Notes: generated by a model from the letters alone, not told the origin. Positions 1 to 8,765 are shown, counted from the first letter of the stretch. The stretch: DNA of 64,000 nucleotides from Xenorhabdus miraniensis (GCF_002632615.1 NZ_NITZ01000019.1:37017-101016); one strand, 5' to 3'. Made by a program: numbers and translations.

Positions 1-1232
1 CCTTCTCTGACAATCCAGTAACGGCAATAAGCTGGTTGTGTGGTACGGCTATCGCCATTAATTTGTTTGTGCTTCTGTTTCTGGGATTCAATACCCCACT
101 CTCGTTGATTGAAAAACTGTGGGCAATTTTTAACGTTTTGAATATATTACTTTTATTTATTCTGCTTCATAGAGCAAATTTCATTTCATTTCGTATCACA
201 TTATTTTCAAAATTATTTTTCACAAAGAAGCAAAGAAAAATAGCGATTCTGAAACAGGAAAAACAATATTTACGTTTTCTCATCTCCGTTCATTCTCAGC
301 TAAATCTTAATACTGCATTATCTGATAATTTTCATATGGCATTTTACCGACTTAACCAGTTAGTGCCTTTCAATGAAGTCAGGATCACGCTTTATCACCC
401 ACAAAGGAAATACCATTTTGAGTACCCGGATAATATCTTAAATAGCTATCTTCCACGGATGATGAAATGGGATTTATATGATAAACAGACTTTCCACGGT
501 ATGATCCAGATCCTGATTCATCGGGATCAGGTTTTATCTTCTTATGAAAAAAATTTGATTCAATCCGTTGTTGATGCACTGGCAAGGCATATATCGATCA
601 AAAATACAGTGCGCCAACAAATTAAACAAAGTATCAGCGATGACCGGAAAGCCATTGCCAGAGAGCTGCATGACACTGTAGCGCAATCATTTCTATTCCT
701 GAAGATTCAGATTAATAGCCTGCATTTTCGCACCGATAAATTCTCTCGACAAGGATTGATCTCCTTAAGAATGATCAAAGAAGAGTTGGATATCGCTGGC
801 CAACAATTCAGAGAAATGCTGGTCTCACTACGTACAGAGAGAAACCATCATGATTTATTTGACTCATTGAAAGCGTTAATCAAAGAATTCAACCACCGAC
901 TGGGTTTTAACATTGAATTTCATTACCGGATCACGCACCAAATTATTCCCATTGGTCATGGCCGGCATCTGGTGCAGATTATCAGGGAAGCGCTGAATAA
1001 TTGCTATAAACATGCCGCTGCGACTTGGATCAGCATTCGTATTTATCCTGTCGGGAAAAAGATTATTACCGTTATTAGCGATAATGGTCGTGGAGTGCCT
1101 CTGACTCTGACAGAACAAGAACAGTTTGGTCTGGCAATTATGCGAGAACGGGTATCTTTGATTTCAGGGAAGATGAAAATTAAAAAACGCAGAAAAAGTG
1201 GCACAGAAATTGAAATTCAATTTCCGCTGTAA
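1..1232 (+). CDS. NarX/NarQ-like sensor histidine kinase, 5'-truncated by window edge
   Basis: C-terminal part of a membrane sensor kinase of the HisKA_3 (NarL/NarX) class. The frame is open to the window edge, so the TTG at 36 is probably not the true start. Visible parts are two adjacent hydrophobic segments, a GAF-like linker region, the phospho-acceptor H box with RELHDT, the N box REALNNCYKHA, and the G boxes DNGRGVP and FGLAIMRERV. H box and order resemble NarX/NarQ, the nitrate/nitrite sensors that phosphorylate NarL/NarP, but the signal-sensing periplasmic P-box region lies outside the window, so the ligand cannot be read. No response regulator follows; the next gene (phoH) is on the other strand. 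Family call is firm, the exact paralogue is not. Confidence 0.8.
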   Translation, partial: FSDNPVTAISWLCGTAIAINLFVLLFLGFNTPLSLIEKLWAIFNVLNILLLFILLHRANFISFRITLFSKLFFTKKQRKIAILKQEKQYLRFLISVHSQLNLNTALSDNFHMAFYRLNQLVPFNEVRITLYHPQRKYHFEYPDNILNSYLPRMMKWDLYDKQTFHGMIQILIHRDQVLSSYEKNLIQSVVDALARHISIKNTVRQQIKQSISDDRKAIARELHDTVAQSFLFLKIQINSLHFRTDKFSRQGLISLRMIKEELDIAGQQFREMLVSLRTERNHHDLFDSLKALIKEFNHRLGFNIEFHYRITHQIIPIGHGRHLVQIIREALNNCYKHAAATWISIRIYPVGKKIITVISDNGRGVPLTLTEQEQFGLAIMRERVSLISGKMKIKKRRKSGTEIEIQFPL

Positions 1233-1240
1233 ACGTTATT

Positions 1241-1266
1241 CCCCCAGCCACAGGATTAACTGGGGG
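1241..1266. terminator. GC-rich hairpin between converging genes
   Basis: CCCCCAG at 1241-1247 pairs with CTGGGGG at 1260-1266 around a 12-nt loop. It lies 9 nt after the kinase stop and 44 nt from the convergent phoH stop. The U tract is weak on both strands, so this is a probable rather than certain terminator. Confidence 0.5.
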
Positions 1267-1309
1267 ATGGGTTTCTTTGCAGCGATATGTATGTGTATGC
1301 TCAGCTCTA

Positions 1310-2098
1310 TCAGCTATAAGCCAACAATGCTTTCTGGCACAATCTGGAACGCACGCAATCCTGTTGGGAAAAATGAATTACACTGACAGATTCATCATCG
1401 AAAAACCTTTCTAAGGCATCCACCAATCCAGATGTCATGTTTCCCGGCAAGTCACATTGACTCACATCACCATTAACAACCACTGTTACATTTTCTCCCA
1501 ATCTCGTTAAAAACATTTTCATTTGATTAACAGTAACATTTTGCGCTTCATCAAGGATCACAAACGCATTTTCAAATGTTCTTCCGCGCATATAGGCAAA
1601 AGGCGCAATTTCTACTTTGCCGATTTCAGGGCGCAAGCAATATTGCAAAAATGAAGCCCCCATGCGTTTTAATAACACGTCATAAACGGGTCGGAAATAA
1701 GGAGCAAATTTCTCTGCCATATCTCCGGGGAGAAAACCAAGATCTTCTTCTGCCTGCAATACAGGGCGTGTCACAATAATTTTATCAACTTCTTTATTGA
1801 TTAAGGCATCCGCTGCCATTACTGCACTAATGTATGTTTTTCCACATCCAGCTTCACCATTAGCAATAATCAATTGCTTATTATTGATCGCCCGCATATA
1901 GCGGTACTGAACTTCACTACGTGGCAGAATTTCTGAAGTGTCCCTGTTTTCACGCGCCATTCCAATAGTTTCAACGCCTCCAACTTGCACCAATGAGGTG
2001 ACATTATCATGATTCCGATAACGTGATTGCCGCATGTCCTTTTTTAACATTCTTCTTACTTCACGACGCGATTTGATCACTGCTTTCTGTCTACCCAT
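1310..2098 (-). CDS. phoH: PhoH family P-loop ATPase
   Basis: Cytoplasmic ATPase of the PhoH family, about 262 residues. It closely matches E. coli PhoH along its whole length: N-terminal MGRQKAVIK, Walker A GEAGCGKT, the TRPVLQAEEDLGFLPGD block, the YMRGRTFENAFVILDEAQN Walker B region and the C-terminal CVRSRLCQ. The start at 2098 is chosen because the homologue begins MGRQ and an AAGG motif lies nine bases upstream; an ATG at 2104 is too close to that site. In E. coli phoH is induced by phosphate starvation; its physiological role is poorly defined. A hairpin with U tract and a short ORF lie immediately upstream on the same strand. Confidence 0.92.
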   Translation of the reverse strand: MGRQKAVIKSRREVRRMLKKDMRQSRYRNHDNVTSLVQVGGVETIGMARENRDTSEILPRSEVQYRYMRAINNKQLIIANGEAGCGKTYISAVMAADALINKEVDKIIVTRPVLQAEEDLGFLPGDMAEKFAPYFRPVYDVLLKRMGASFLQYCLRPEIGKVEIAPFAYMRGRTFENAFVILDEAQNVTVNQMKMFLTRLGENVTVVVNGDVSQCDLPGNMTSGLVDALERFFDDESVSVIHFSQQDCVRSRLCQKALLAYS

Positions 2099-2232
2099 AG
2101 TCATACACCTTATCGTTAGTTTCACTATTGCGGTGTTCTATCATTGATAGAATAACTAAGTTATGCCCTTCACCTTTCACGCTACAATTTGAAAGGTATC
2201 GGGTATATATCGAACAGGCAGGAGCTCCCTTT

Positions 2233-2346
2233 TCAGCTCATTAAGGCCCATAAAAAAACCGGCGCTAAGATCGCCACTATTTTTATTAGTGACATTGATC
2301 CCAATCGCCGGTTCCTAACCGAGAATGCAGTTTCAGTCTCTGTCAT
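2233..2346 (-). CDS. candidate 37-residue membrane or leader peptide upstream of phoH
   Basis: Short ORF on the same strand as phoH, starting MTETETAF and ending in a hydrophobic stretch (about residues 19-37, SLIKIVAILAPVFLWALMS). A GAGGA Shine-Dalgarno sits seven bases before the ATG; an in-frame ATG at 2361 would give 42 residues. I do not recognise the protein. Its 3' half overlaps the intrinsic-terminator-like hairpin at 2257-2313, so a finished message and a working terminator are mutually exclusive, which is the layout of a leader peptide attenuator. It could also be a plain small membrane protein or chance. No homologue is claimed. Confidence 0.35.
   Translation of the reverse strand: MTETETAFSVRNRRLGSMSLIKIVAILAPVFLWALMS
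2250..2313 (-). terminator. intrinsic terminator/attenuator-like hairpin upstream of phoH
   Basis: On the minus strand AACCGGCG (2313-2306) pairs with CGCCGGTT (2264-2257), with further inner pairing of GATC/GATC and of TGTCACTA with TAGTGGC, followed directly by a run of seven U. It lies about 150 nt before the phoH start and 245 nt after the endA stop, so it could end endA read-through, attenuate phoH, or be the 3' end of a small RNA. Confidence 0.6.
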
Positions 2347-2494
2347 TAGCATTCCTCGCATCTTTCCGCTTTCTTTGGTGTAACCTAACGGACTATGATG
2401 TCAGTATAATGACAGTTTTTTATTTATGACAAGATGAAAGGTTAAACCTTACTGAAACATTCTTGATTTTTTTACTGGTAAAGGCTCAATTCGG

Positions 2495-2533
2495 TAACTA
2501 TTCATTCCGTAACTATTCATTCCGTAACTACAG
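2495..2533. repeat. 15-bp tandem repeat, about 2.6 copies
   Basis: The unit TAACTATTCATTCCG occurs at 2495-2509 and 2510-2524 exactly, followed by a partial copy TAACTA. It sits just downstream of the endA stop. Similar short tandem repeats of different sequence occur at four other intergenic sites in this window. Confidence 0.8.
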
Positions 2534-2558
2534 AAAAATAATGACCTTACATTCTCCA

Positions 2559-3563
2559 TTATTTTTTACAATTACCTGCCAAGCGGTATCCCGCTTTTTT
2601 GGCTTCTGCTTCTGAATGGAAATAAACTGCATTTTTATCTGCTACCGTCTTATAACCAGAGCAATGTGCAAAATGATAAATCTGGCTGTTTTTATTGCCT
2701 TTAATTATGGCTTCCTGCTCCGCTTTTGATACGGCTCTTTGAGTGAGTGCCTGATTATTCCCCGTATGGAGTCTATTTTGTTTTGGCGTACTAGGTTGTG
2801 CCACCAGCCCTTGGCCTGAGTTTTTATGCCCCAATTCCCATTTTTTACTGCCAGTCACAAATGGATTATGGTGCCCCATGATCCGGGCAATTCGGTTATC
2901 CCTATCACGCTCCCAAGCTTCCACCGGATGCTGGCGATCCCATGCCATCATCAATTGTTGTTGTTGGCGTGACATCGTCAAGTTATAGCGGTCATACATA
3001 TAAAAGTAGACTCTGGCAACCATTCCTTTCACTCTGTCACGTGGTTCAAACAAACGTGATTGAAAATCCACTTTACTGCTACAAGCGCCATACATATTAG
3101 GCGTGTTTCTGGCAACCATTCCATAAGCAAAATTACTGCGATCGCCATTAACTTCACCAATTGAAGGAGCCAAATTATGTATATCTGACTCTATCATGCG
3201 AAATACCGGATCAGTATCAACGCAGTTCTTCCGGCCCCCGGTCTGCCAACATTGGCGCTGGTGCCCAAATACCCATGCAGGCACCATATGTTCCCATTCA
3301 ATACGTTCTGCCCTTGTTTGCTGTGATCTTACATGGTAACTACAAGATGCTAAATCAACACGTCCACCACTCTTGCCGACCCATTGCCAGTCACAGCCAC
3401 AATATAATGTCCCTATGCCGGATTTCGTTTGCCCATTATAGACATTCTTTCTTGATTCCACTTTTGCTTGCTCAAAACTGGTTGGAGCGCTCCATACATT
3501 AAACGAAATAGTTAATCCGAAAATCAAAAGATAACGTGCCCACAGGCCAATTTTATTGTTCAA
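2559..3563 (-). CDS. endA: periplasmic/secreted endonuclease I with C-terminal extension
   Basis: Endonuclease I family, a DNA-cleaving enzyme exported by an N-terminal signal peptide (hydrophobic core LLIFGLTISFNVWSA). The catalytic region RIEWEHMVPAW and the downstream ESDIHNLAPSIGEVNGDRSN block match E. coli EndA. At 334 residues it is about 100 longer than E. coli EndA (235). The extra C-terminus (about residues 292-334) has the pattern H-C-x-N-x-V-x-F-x-S-x-x-E-A-x-x-A-G-Y-R-x-x-x-x-C, which resembles the small Ada-type Zn-binding module found at the end of some secreted nucleases. The start is a TTG with AGGT eight bases upstream. It stands alone, with about 280 AT-rich bases upstream in which I recognise nothing. 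Confidence 0.92.
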   Translation of the reverse strand: MNNKIGLWARYLLIFGLTISFNVWSAPTSFEQAKVESRKNVYNGQTKSGIGTLYCGCDWQWVGKSGGRVDLASCSYHVRSQQTRAERIEWEHMVPAWVFGHQRQCWQTGGRKNCVDTDPVFRMIESDIHNLAPSIGEVNGDRSNFAYGMVARNTPNMYGACSSKVDFQSRLFEPRDRVKGMVARVYFYMYDRYNLTMSRQQQQLMMAWDRQHPVEAWERDRDNRIARIMGHHNPFVTGSKKWELGHKNSGQGLVAQPSTPKQNRLHTGNNQALTQRAVSKAEQEAIIKGNKNSQIYHFAHCSGYKTVADKNAVYFHSEAEAKKAGYRLAGNCKK

Positions 3564-3844
3564 AATAATACCTATTTACTTATTGTGCATAACATCCATC
3601 TATTATCCTGCCTGACAACACCATAAAATGACAAATATAATTCGTGGAAATTTTATTGATAGCGGCAACGGAATTAATCCATTATTTGGATTAATTAATA
3701 TTAATATGACTTAATGCACTAAACAGCCCTTTTTATTGGAATTTTAAGTACTAAAATATCACGTTAATTAAACTATTGATCTCGGTTTATTTGAGTAATA
3801 TTAAATCAATTACTTAAAACACTCAGTTAAATTCATTAGGATAA

Positions 3845-4027
3845 ATGACCATTAGCACTAAAATCAAACAGCTTGAACAAGAGTTGCAGGAAGTTGTAAA
3901 GAAATATTCAGGGAATGAAGAAGTCACCGTCATTACTACTAACAGTTCAGAAAATAATTTACAGATTCAAGTTATTATCGCTGGTAAAAATCAGTTAGAT
4001 ATTACCCTGAATTCATTTTCTGATTAA
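3845..4027 (+). CDS. small hypothetical protein, 60 aa
   Basis: Not recognised. A 60-residue ORF beginning MTISTKIKQLEQELQEVVKKY: the first 22 residues look like a short amphipathic or coiled-coil helix, followed by a beta-rich half (EEVTVITTN, LQIQVIIAGKNQLDITLN). An AGGA motif lies at a good distance before the ATG, no signal peptide or membrane segment is seen, and base composition matches neighbours. It stands between the divergent endA and the convergent usp gene. I judge it likely to be a real gene from the ribosome site and non-random composition, but no function can be assigned. Confidence 0.5.
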   Translation: MTISTKIKQLEQELQEVVKKYSGNEEVTVITTNSSENNLQIQVIIAGKNQLDITLNSFSD

Positions 4028-4071
4028 CCAAAATTCTCTGTATTTGTATCATTATCAGAATGTACTATTAT

Positions 4072-4088
4072 CCCCGCCCGTGCCGGGG
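4072..4088 (-). terminator. possible GC hairpin downstream of usp gene
   Basis: CCCCG at 4072-4076 pairs with CGGGG at 4084-4088 in an otherwise AT-rich gap, 37 nt past the stop of the minus-strand usp gene. There is no U tract, so the terminator call is weak. Confidence 0.35.
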
Positions 4089-4124
4089 CGAGGATTTATG
4101 GCATTTTTCGCTGAATAAAATCGA

Positions 4125-4562
4125 TTATCTTACAACCAAAACTGAGATTTCAGCATACCCTACAATACCCGACGCATTTGAACCCAGTAAATGGGTTGAA
4201 ATATCGGGTCGCCTTGATCCAACAATAATCAAATCTGCCCCTATTTCACGGGCTGTAGACAACACTTTGTCTCGCGGGGAACCAAAAGCAACAGAGTATG
4301 ATATTTTATCTTTTGGCAGGTCGATTCTTTCTACGACTTTTTTCAGTTCCTCTTCAGAATTCGCAATCGCCTTTTTGGCAAAAGCACTTAGTAAATCATA
4401 ATGATAGCTATAACTCACAGAAAACCTGGAGATATCTGGCACTGAGTGGAACAGGTGTACTTTTGCATTAGATATTTTTGCCAAATATTCTGCATGTTTA
4501 ATTGCATTATCCGTTAATTGATCTTCTGGAATATCAATTGGAACTAAAATTGTGTTATACAT
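4125..4562 (-). CDS. universal stress protein, UspF/UspG type
   Basis: Cytoplasmic universal stress protein of 145 residues. It begins MYNTILVPIDIPEDQLTDNA, the standard Usp beta-1 strand with the ATP-contacting Asp, and ends in the nucleotide-binding pattern GSRRPDISTHLLGSNASGIV followed by SVLVVR, which places it with the ATP-binding UspF/UspG branch rather than UspA. AGGGGAG precedes the ATG at five bases. It lies 107 nt downstream of a close paralogue on the same strand, so the two probably arose by tandem duplication and may be co-transcribed. Which E. coli Usp it corresponds to cannot be settled from sequence alone. Confidence 0.88.
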   Translation of the reverse strand: MYNTILVPIDIPEDQLTDNAIKHAEYLAKISNAKVHLFHSVPDISRFSVSYSYHYDLLSAFAKKAIANSEEELKKVVERIDLPKDKISYSVAFGSPRDKVLSTAREIGADLIIVGSRRPDISTHLLGSNASGIVGYAEISVLVVR

Positions 4563-4669
4563 ATATACTCCCCTGTAATCGGATATAACCTCTAGCTATT
4601 GGATATCAACCATCAAGCCGTCACAAAAGCCTATTACTATTACTAATCCACCATTTCCATCGGAAATCA

Positions 4670-5098
4670 TTACCGCACTACTAATACAGACACTTTTGCG
4701 TACCTGACAACACCAGAAGAGTTAGAGCCCAATAAGTGTGTAGTGATATTGGGTCGTCTTGAACCAATGACGATCAAATCAGCCCCAATTTCATCCGCCG
4801 CCGCAGTGATTTCATCTCTTGGTGAACCAAATGCAATCGAATAGGCAATGCGATCATGCGGTAATTCAAGGGAATCGACGAGTTTTCCCAAATCTTGCTC
4901 CGCCTTGATAGTCGCCTTGTCCTTAATCTCCATATAGCCTAATGCGTAAGCATTGATGATAGCTGATGAAATAGGTAATACATGCAGGAAATGTAATTTA
5001 GCCCCTGTTTCTCTAGCGATCTTAAGCGCGCTATCAACGGCCTTGTTGGTTAGATCTTCTTCTGAAATATCTACTGGTACTAAAATAGTTTTGTACAT
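4670..5098 (-). CDS. universal stress protein, UspF-like (tandem paralogue)
   Basis: Second Usp-domain protein, about 142 residues, with MYKTILVPVDISEEDLTNKAV at the N-terminus and GSRRPNITTHLLGSNSSGVV plus SVLVVR at the C-terminus, the ATP-binding signature of the UspF branch. The ATG at 5098 is preferred over the one at 5104, because the AGGAG site lies seven bases before 5098 but only one base before 5104. The two neighbours share most motif residues but differ in the middle (residues 35-90), so they have had time to diverge. Usp proteins of this group bind ATP and support survival under growth arrest and stress; the partner is unknown here. Confidence 0.88.
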   Translation of the reverse strand: MYKTILVPVDISEEDLTNKAVDSALKIARETGAKLHFLHVLPISSAIINAYALGYMEIKDKATIKAEQDLGKLVDSLELPHDRIAYSIAFGSPRDEITAAADEIGADLIVIGSRRPNITTHLLGSNSSGVVRYAKVSVLVVR

Positions 5099-5226
5099 AT
5101 GCATGCTCCTATCTACTGAAATACCAAGTTATTCTGATTTCTTTATTATATTGAAATTCAGGCAACTTACTGTGAGTTATCTAACACCTAAACATGTTAG
5201 CGCCTATTCAGATACATAGATAGGGA

Positions 5227-6483
5227 CTAGCCTGATAAACCCAAAAACAACCCTGCAATTGTTGCACTCATAAGATTAGAAAGCGTTGCTGCCAGTAATG
5301 CCCTGAACCCGAGCCGCGCAATGTCCGAAGTTCGTTCCGGGACTACCGTGATAAATGCACCAACCACAACAGCAATTGAGCCGAAGTTGGCAAAACCACA
5401 AAGAGCAAATGAGATAATAGCAATGGTTTTAGTGTCCAAAGCCACTACAGGATCATTTAAGTAAGGAGAAAAGCTAACATAAGCCACAAATTCATTGATT
5501 GCCAATTTTTGACCGATCAGGCTCCCGGCTAAATCAGCATGTTCCCAGTTTACCCCCATGATGTAGGCCAAAGGTGAAAAAAGATAGCCAAGTAAACGTT
5601 CCAGACTTATTCCTTGTAAACCAAACAGCTCACCAATACCCCCAATAAGGCCATTGATTAATGCTATCAGGGCTACGAAGGTCATTACCACGGTCGCGAC
5701 ACCAACGGCAATTTTCAATCCCAACATGGCTCCACCAGCCGTTGCCTCAATAATACTGGTCGGGCGTTTCTCACTGAATGAAATTTGCTCAAACCGGACT
5801 TGTGAAGGCTCTGTTGCAGGGCTGAGCAATCGGGCAAACAGAATACCTCCCGGAATTGCCATCAATGATGCAGCCAGTAAATATTCTATCGGTACGCCTA
5901 ATCCCGCATATCCAACCAGCATTGATCCTGCAATGGAAGCCATTCCACTGCACATCACAGTAAATAGTTCATTGCGATTCATTTTATTGACAAATGGTTT
6001 TAAAACCGCAGGCAGTTCGTTTTGCCCCAAAAATATTGTCGTTACTGCCGCAAAAGCTTCTACTTTGCTAATTTTCATCGATTTCTGGAACACATATCCC
6101 AAGATATTAATGATCCATTTCATTATGCCAAGATAGTAAAGAATAGATATTAAAGAAGTGATGAAAATAATGGAGGGCAATACCTGAAACGCAAAAATAA
6201 AACCAGCACCATCAAACAATTCATTCATTTTGGGGCCAACTAAGCTTCCGAAAATAAATGAACTACCTGATGCGCTATAAGAAATAACATTATTGACTCC
6301 ATTGGCGATGTTATTAATCAGCCATTTTCCCGCAGGGACATAGAGCATAATAGCACCAAGGCTTATTTGTAGAAATAATGCAGCCCCTACAGTACGCAAG
6401 CTGATTCTTTTTTTATTGACAGAAAACAGATAACCAATTAAAAGCAGCATTACCATACCAAGTAAACTGCGTAAAATATCCAT
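5227..6483 (-). CDS. psuT: pseudouridine/nucleoside transporter, CNT (NupC) family
   Basis: Inner-membrane concentrative nucleoside transporter of about 418 residues with many hydrophobic segments. The Gate/nucleoside-recognition motifs are visible: GQNELPAVLKPF and, later, LIGQKLAINEFVAY and SFALCGFANFGSIAVVVG. The start at 6483 (MDILRSLLG) has GAGGAT upstream; an upstream in-frame ATG at 6525 lacks one. It is the last gene of a leftward cluster behind psuK and psuG, the arrangement of E. coli yeiC-yeiN-yeiM, so pseudouridine is the probable substrate. Transport is expected to be driven by a proton or sodium gradient as in the family. Substrate identity is inferred from context. Confidence 0.88.
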   Translation of the reverse strand: MDILRSLLGMVMLLLIGYLFSVNKKRISLRTVGAALFLQISLGAIMLYVPAGKWLINNIANGVNNVISYSASGSSFIFGSLVGPKMNELFDGAGFIFAFQVLPSIIFITSLISILYYLGIMKWIINILGYVFQKSMKISKVEAFAAVTTIFLGQNELPAVLKPFVNKMNRNELFTVMCSGMASIAGSMLVGYAGLGVPIEYLLAASLMAIPGGILFARLLSPATEPSQVRFEQISFSEKRPTSIIEATAGGAMLGLKIAVGVATVVMTFVALIALINGLIGGIGELFGLQGISLERLLGYLFSPLAYIMGVNWEHADLAGSLIGQKLAINEFVAYVSFSPYLNDPVVALDTKTIAIISFALCGFANFGSIAVVVGAFITVVPERTSDIARLGFRALLAATLSNLMSATIAGLFLGLSG

Positions 6484-6597
6484 AATTATATCCTCATTGT
6501 TTTTTAGCCAACCCAAAGTTCCCACAAAGGATATTATACTGTGCCTTTCCAGGCTAGCATTTATTACGATTTCCGGATAAAACAGATTGGATTTAAG

Positions 6598-7542
6598 TTA
6601 CTGGTTTTTATTTATCTCTTGATAAGCGATGGCAATTTTCGCAGCCAACTTAGCATTATTGAAAACTAATTCGATATTTGCCTGTAAGCTTTCACCTCCA
6701 GTCAGTTCAGTCACTCTGGCCAGCAGGAATGGCGTACTTTCTTTGCCGCTAATCCCCTGATTTTCAGCTTCCTTAATGGCCTGTTCAATAGCAGCATTGA
6801 TTTGCTCTTCTGGCATGGCAAATAATTCAGGAATAGGATTGGCAATAACAACACCACCTTTCAGCCCCGAACGCCATTTTACTCTCATGGCATGAGCTAT
6901 TTGTCGCGGATCATCAAGCCTCACACTAACCGGAAATTGGCTGGTGCGGCAGAAAAATGCCGGTAATTTTTCTGTCTGGTATCCCACCAGAGGTACACCA
7001 TGAGTTTCCAGATACTCTATCGTCAATCCCAAATCCAGAATGGATTTGGCTCCGGCGCATACAACAGCGACATTCGTCATGGCTAATTCTTGCAAATCGG
7101 CTGAAATATCAAAAGAGTGTTCAGCTCCACGATGAACGCCTCCAATTCCTCCCGTTGCAAAGACGGTAATGCCTGCCATTTCTGCAATGATCATGGTTGA
7201 AGCTACGGTGGTGGCACCATGTTTTCCTGACACGATAACAAAAGGTAAATCACGACGGCTGACTTTTGTTACTAAGTGACTATCTTTCGCCAATAACTCA
7301 ATTTCATCATGCAATAACCCAACTCTCATTCGTCCTTCAATAATCGCGATGGTCGCAGGAACCGCACCATTCTCCCGAATACACTGCTCAACGTCTAAAG
7401 CAGTTTCCCTATTTCGCGGGTAAGGCATGCCATGAGAAATAATGGTAGATTCTAACGCAACTACAGGACGATTATTTGCCAGTGCGTGAACCACTTCCGG
7501 GGAAATATCCAAATACTCATTTAATGCAATATTTTTATTCAT
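6598..7542 (-). CDS. psuG: pseudouridine-5'-phosphate glycosidase
   Basis: PsuG splits pseudouridine 5'-phosphate reversibly into uracil and ribose 5-phosphate by breaking its C-C glycosidic bond. The 314-residue protein is full length and carries the family blocks ALESTIISHGMPYPRN, SGKHGATTVASTMI, FATGGIGGVHRGAEHSFDIS and CAGAKSILDLGLTIEYLET, the last containing the catalytic Lys. Its ATG overlaps the psuK stop by four bases (ATGA), indicating translational coupling. With PsuK, which makes the substrate, and PsuT, which imports pseudouridine, it completes the salvage route to uracil. Assignment is firm. Confidence 0.96.
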   Translation of the reverse strand: MNKNIALNEYLDISPEVVHALANNRPVVALESTIISHGMPYPRNRETALDVEQCIRENGAVPATIAIIEGRMRVGLLHDEIELLAKDSHLVTKVSRRDLPFVIVSGKHGATTVASTMIIAEMAGITVFATGGIGGVHRGAEHSFDISADLQELAMTNVAVVCAGAKSILDLGLTIEYLETHGVPLVGYQTEKLPAFFCRTSQFPVSVRLDDPRQIAHAMRVKWRSGLKGGVVIANPIPELFAMPEEQINAAIEQAIKEAENQGISGKESTPFLLARVTELTGGESLQANIELVFNNAKLAAKIAIAYQEINKNQ

Positions 7543-8630
7543 GATCTTAATTCCAACAGTTTATTCACTCTGCTACAGGATAAATTCGGATGATTGGTAA
7601 ATTCTGAAGATAAGGTGAGTGCAGAACAGCCTTGGGCAAAACGGATACTCTTTTCCAACGTCATATTTTCCAGCCAACAATAGGCAAGGCCGGCCATCAT
7701 CGCGTCACCAGCGCCATTGGTGTTGATAATATTAATCGGGATCGCGGGTGAACTCCCCGAAACACCGCCTATTTCACTGTAATACACGCCTTCTGTTCCC
7801 ATACTCAAAGCCAATCGTTGGACGCCTTGTTGATGGAACCACGATGCCGTATCAGCCGCATCTGCCAATGTCGTAATTTTTATTCCACTCAGTATTTCAG
7901 CCTCAAGCCGGTTAGGTTTCAAAGTATGAATATGAGATAACCAATGGCGAATTTTGGGTGCTTTAAATGTTGATACGGTATCAACAAAGATCGGAATATT
8001 TCCCGCATGGCTGAATAACCACTCTAATGTGTCTTCCGTCAGGTTACAGTCAATAATTAATACACCGGCATGTTGAATTAATGCCTTAGATTGAGATAAT
8101 AATGCTGGCGTAAGTTTTTCCAGTATACTCATATCATTGACGGCAACGCGCATTTCACCATGCTCATCAATTAATGAATTGTATGTTGATGTACTTTCGC
8201 CGGATAATTTATGGAAATAATCTGTATAAACACCCGCTAATTTCGTTTGTTCAAATAAAGTCTTCCCGTAAAAATCATCACCAACAACAGAAATCAAATA
8301 GCTTTCTAGTCCTAATAAAGCGATATTATGTGCGATATTTCGTCCTACGCCCCCTGCTGTGGATTTATTTTTCCCTGGATTAGAGTCCTCATAGATTAAT
8401 TTAGAGAATACATAGCTGGTTACATCCATATTGGCAGCGCCCACTGTAACGGCGTACCTACTTTCTGAAAGAATATATCCTTTGCCTTTTATATACCCCT
8501 TTTTGCTCAGGTTCATAATATGTCCTGCGACACATGAACGGCTAATTCCAAGAATATCGGCAATTTCCTGTTGCTGAATGAAGGGGTCTCGCCTGATAAG
8601 CTGCAATATCTGTTTTTCTCGATTTGCCAT
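7539..8630 (-). CDS. psuK: pseudouridine kinase with N-terminal winged-helix domain
   Basis: PfkB-family kinase that phosphorylates pseudouridine, first step of its breakdown. About 60 N-terminal residues form a helix-turn-helix (IQQQEIADILGISRSCVAGHIMNLSKKGYIKGKGYIL); the rest is the ribokinase fold, with substrate motif GGVGRNIAHNIALLG and the C-terminal PfkB signature NTNGAGDAMMAGLAY containing the catalytic Asp. At 363 residues it is about 50 longer than E. coli PsuK, the difference being the DNA-binding domain. Such HTH-kinase fusions are known in the PfkB family and suggest self-regulation by the kinase, which is inference. AAGGA precedes the ATG. First gene of psuK-psuG-psuT; CRP-like sites lie upstream. 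Confidence 0.92.
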   Translation of the reverse strand: MANREKQILQLIRRDPFIQQQEIADILGISRSCVAGHIMNLSKKGYIKGKGYILSESRYAVTVGAANMDVTSYVFSKLIYEDSNPGKNKSTAGGVGRNIAHNIALLGLESYLISVVGDDFYGKTLFEQTKLAGVYTDYFHKLSGESTSTYNSLIDEHGEMRVAVNDMSILEKLTPALLSQSKALIQHAGVLIIDCNLTEDTLEWLFSHAGNIPIFVDTVSTFKAPKIRHWLSHIHTLKPNRLEAEILSGIKITTLADAADTASWFHQQGVQRLALSMGTEGVYYSEIGGVSGSSPAIPINIINTNGAGDAMMAGLAYCWLENMTLEKSIRFAQGCSALTLSSEFTNHPNLSCSRVNKLLELRS

Positions 8631-8765
8631 ATCATGTCCTTACTAATTTTTTGAACATGAAAGCTTTCTATTTCATCACTACCCGGCAGTAAAGTTAATT
8701 TATACTGTTTATTGTCATTGTGAGAAATAGATCGTAGAGCTGATGAAAAAAATTTTTTGCCTCAA

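Noticed and set aside
2189..2383. 64-codon plus-strand ORF opposite the phoH leader
   Set aside because: It is antisense to the hairpin and the better-supported minus-strand short ORF, has no ribosome site, and its translation resembles no family.
4125..5098. UspA/UspC-type stress proteins
   Set aside because: The C-terminal pattern GSRRP-x-I-x-T-H-LLGSN with SVLVVR is that of the ATP-binding UspF/UspG branch.
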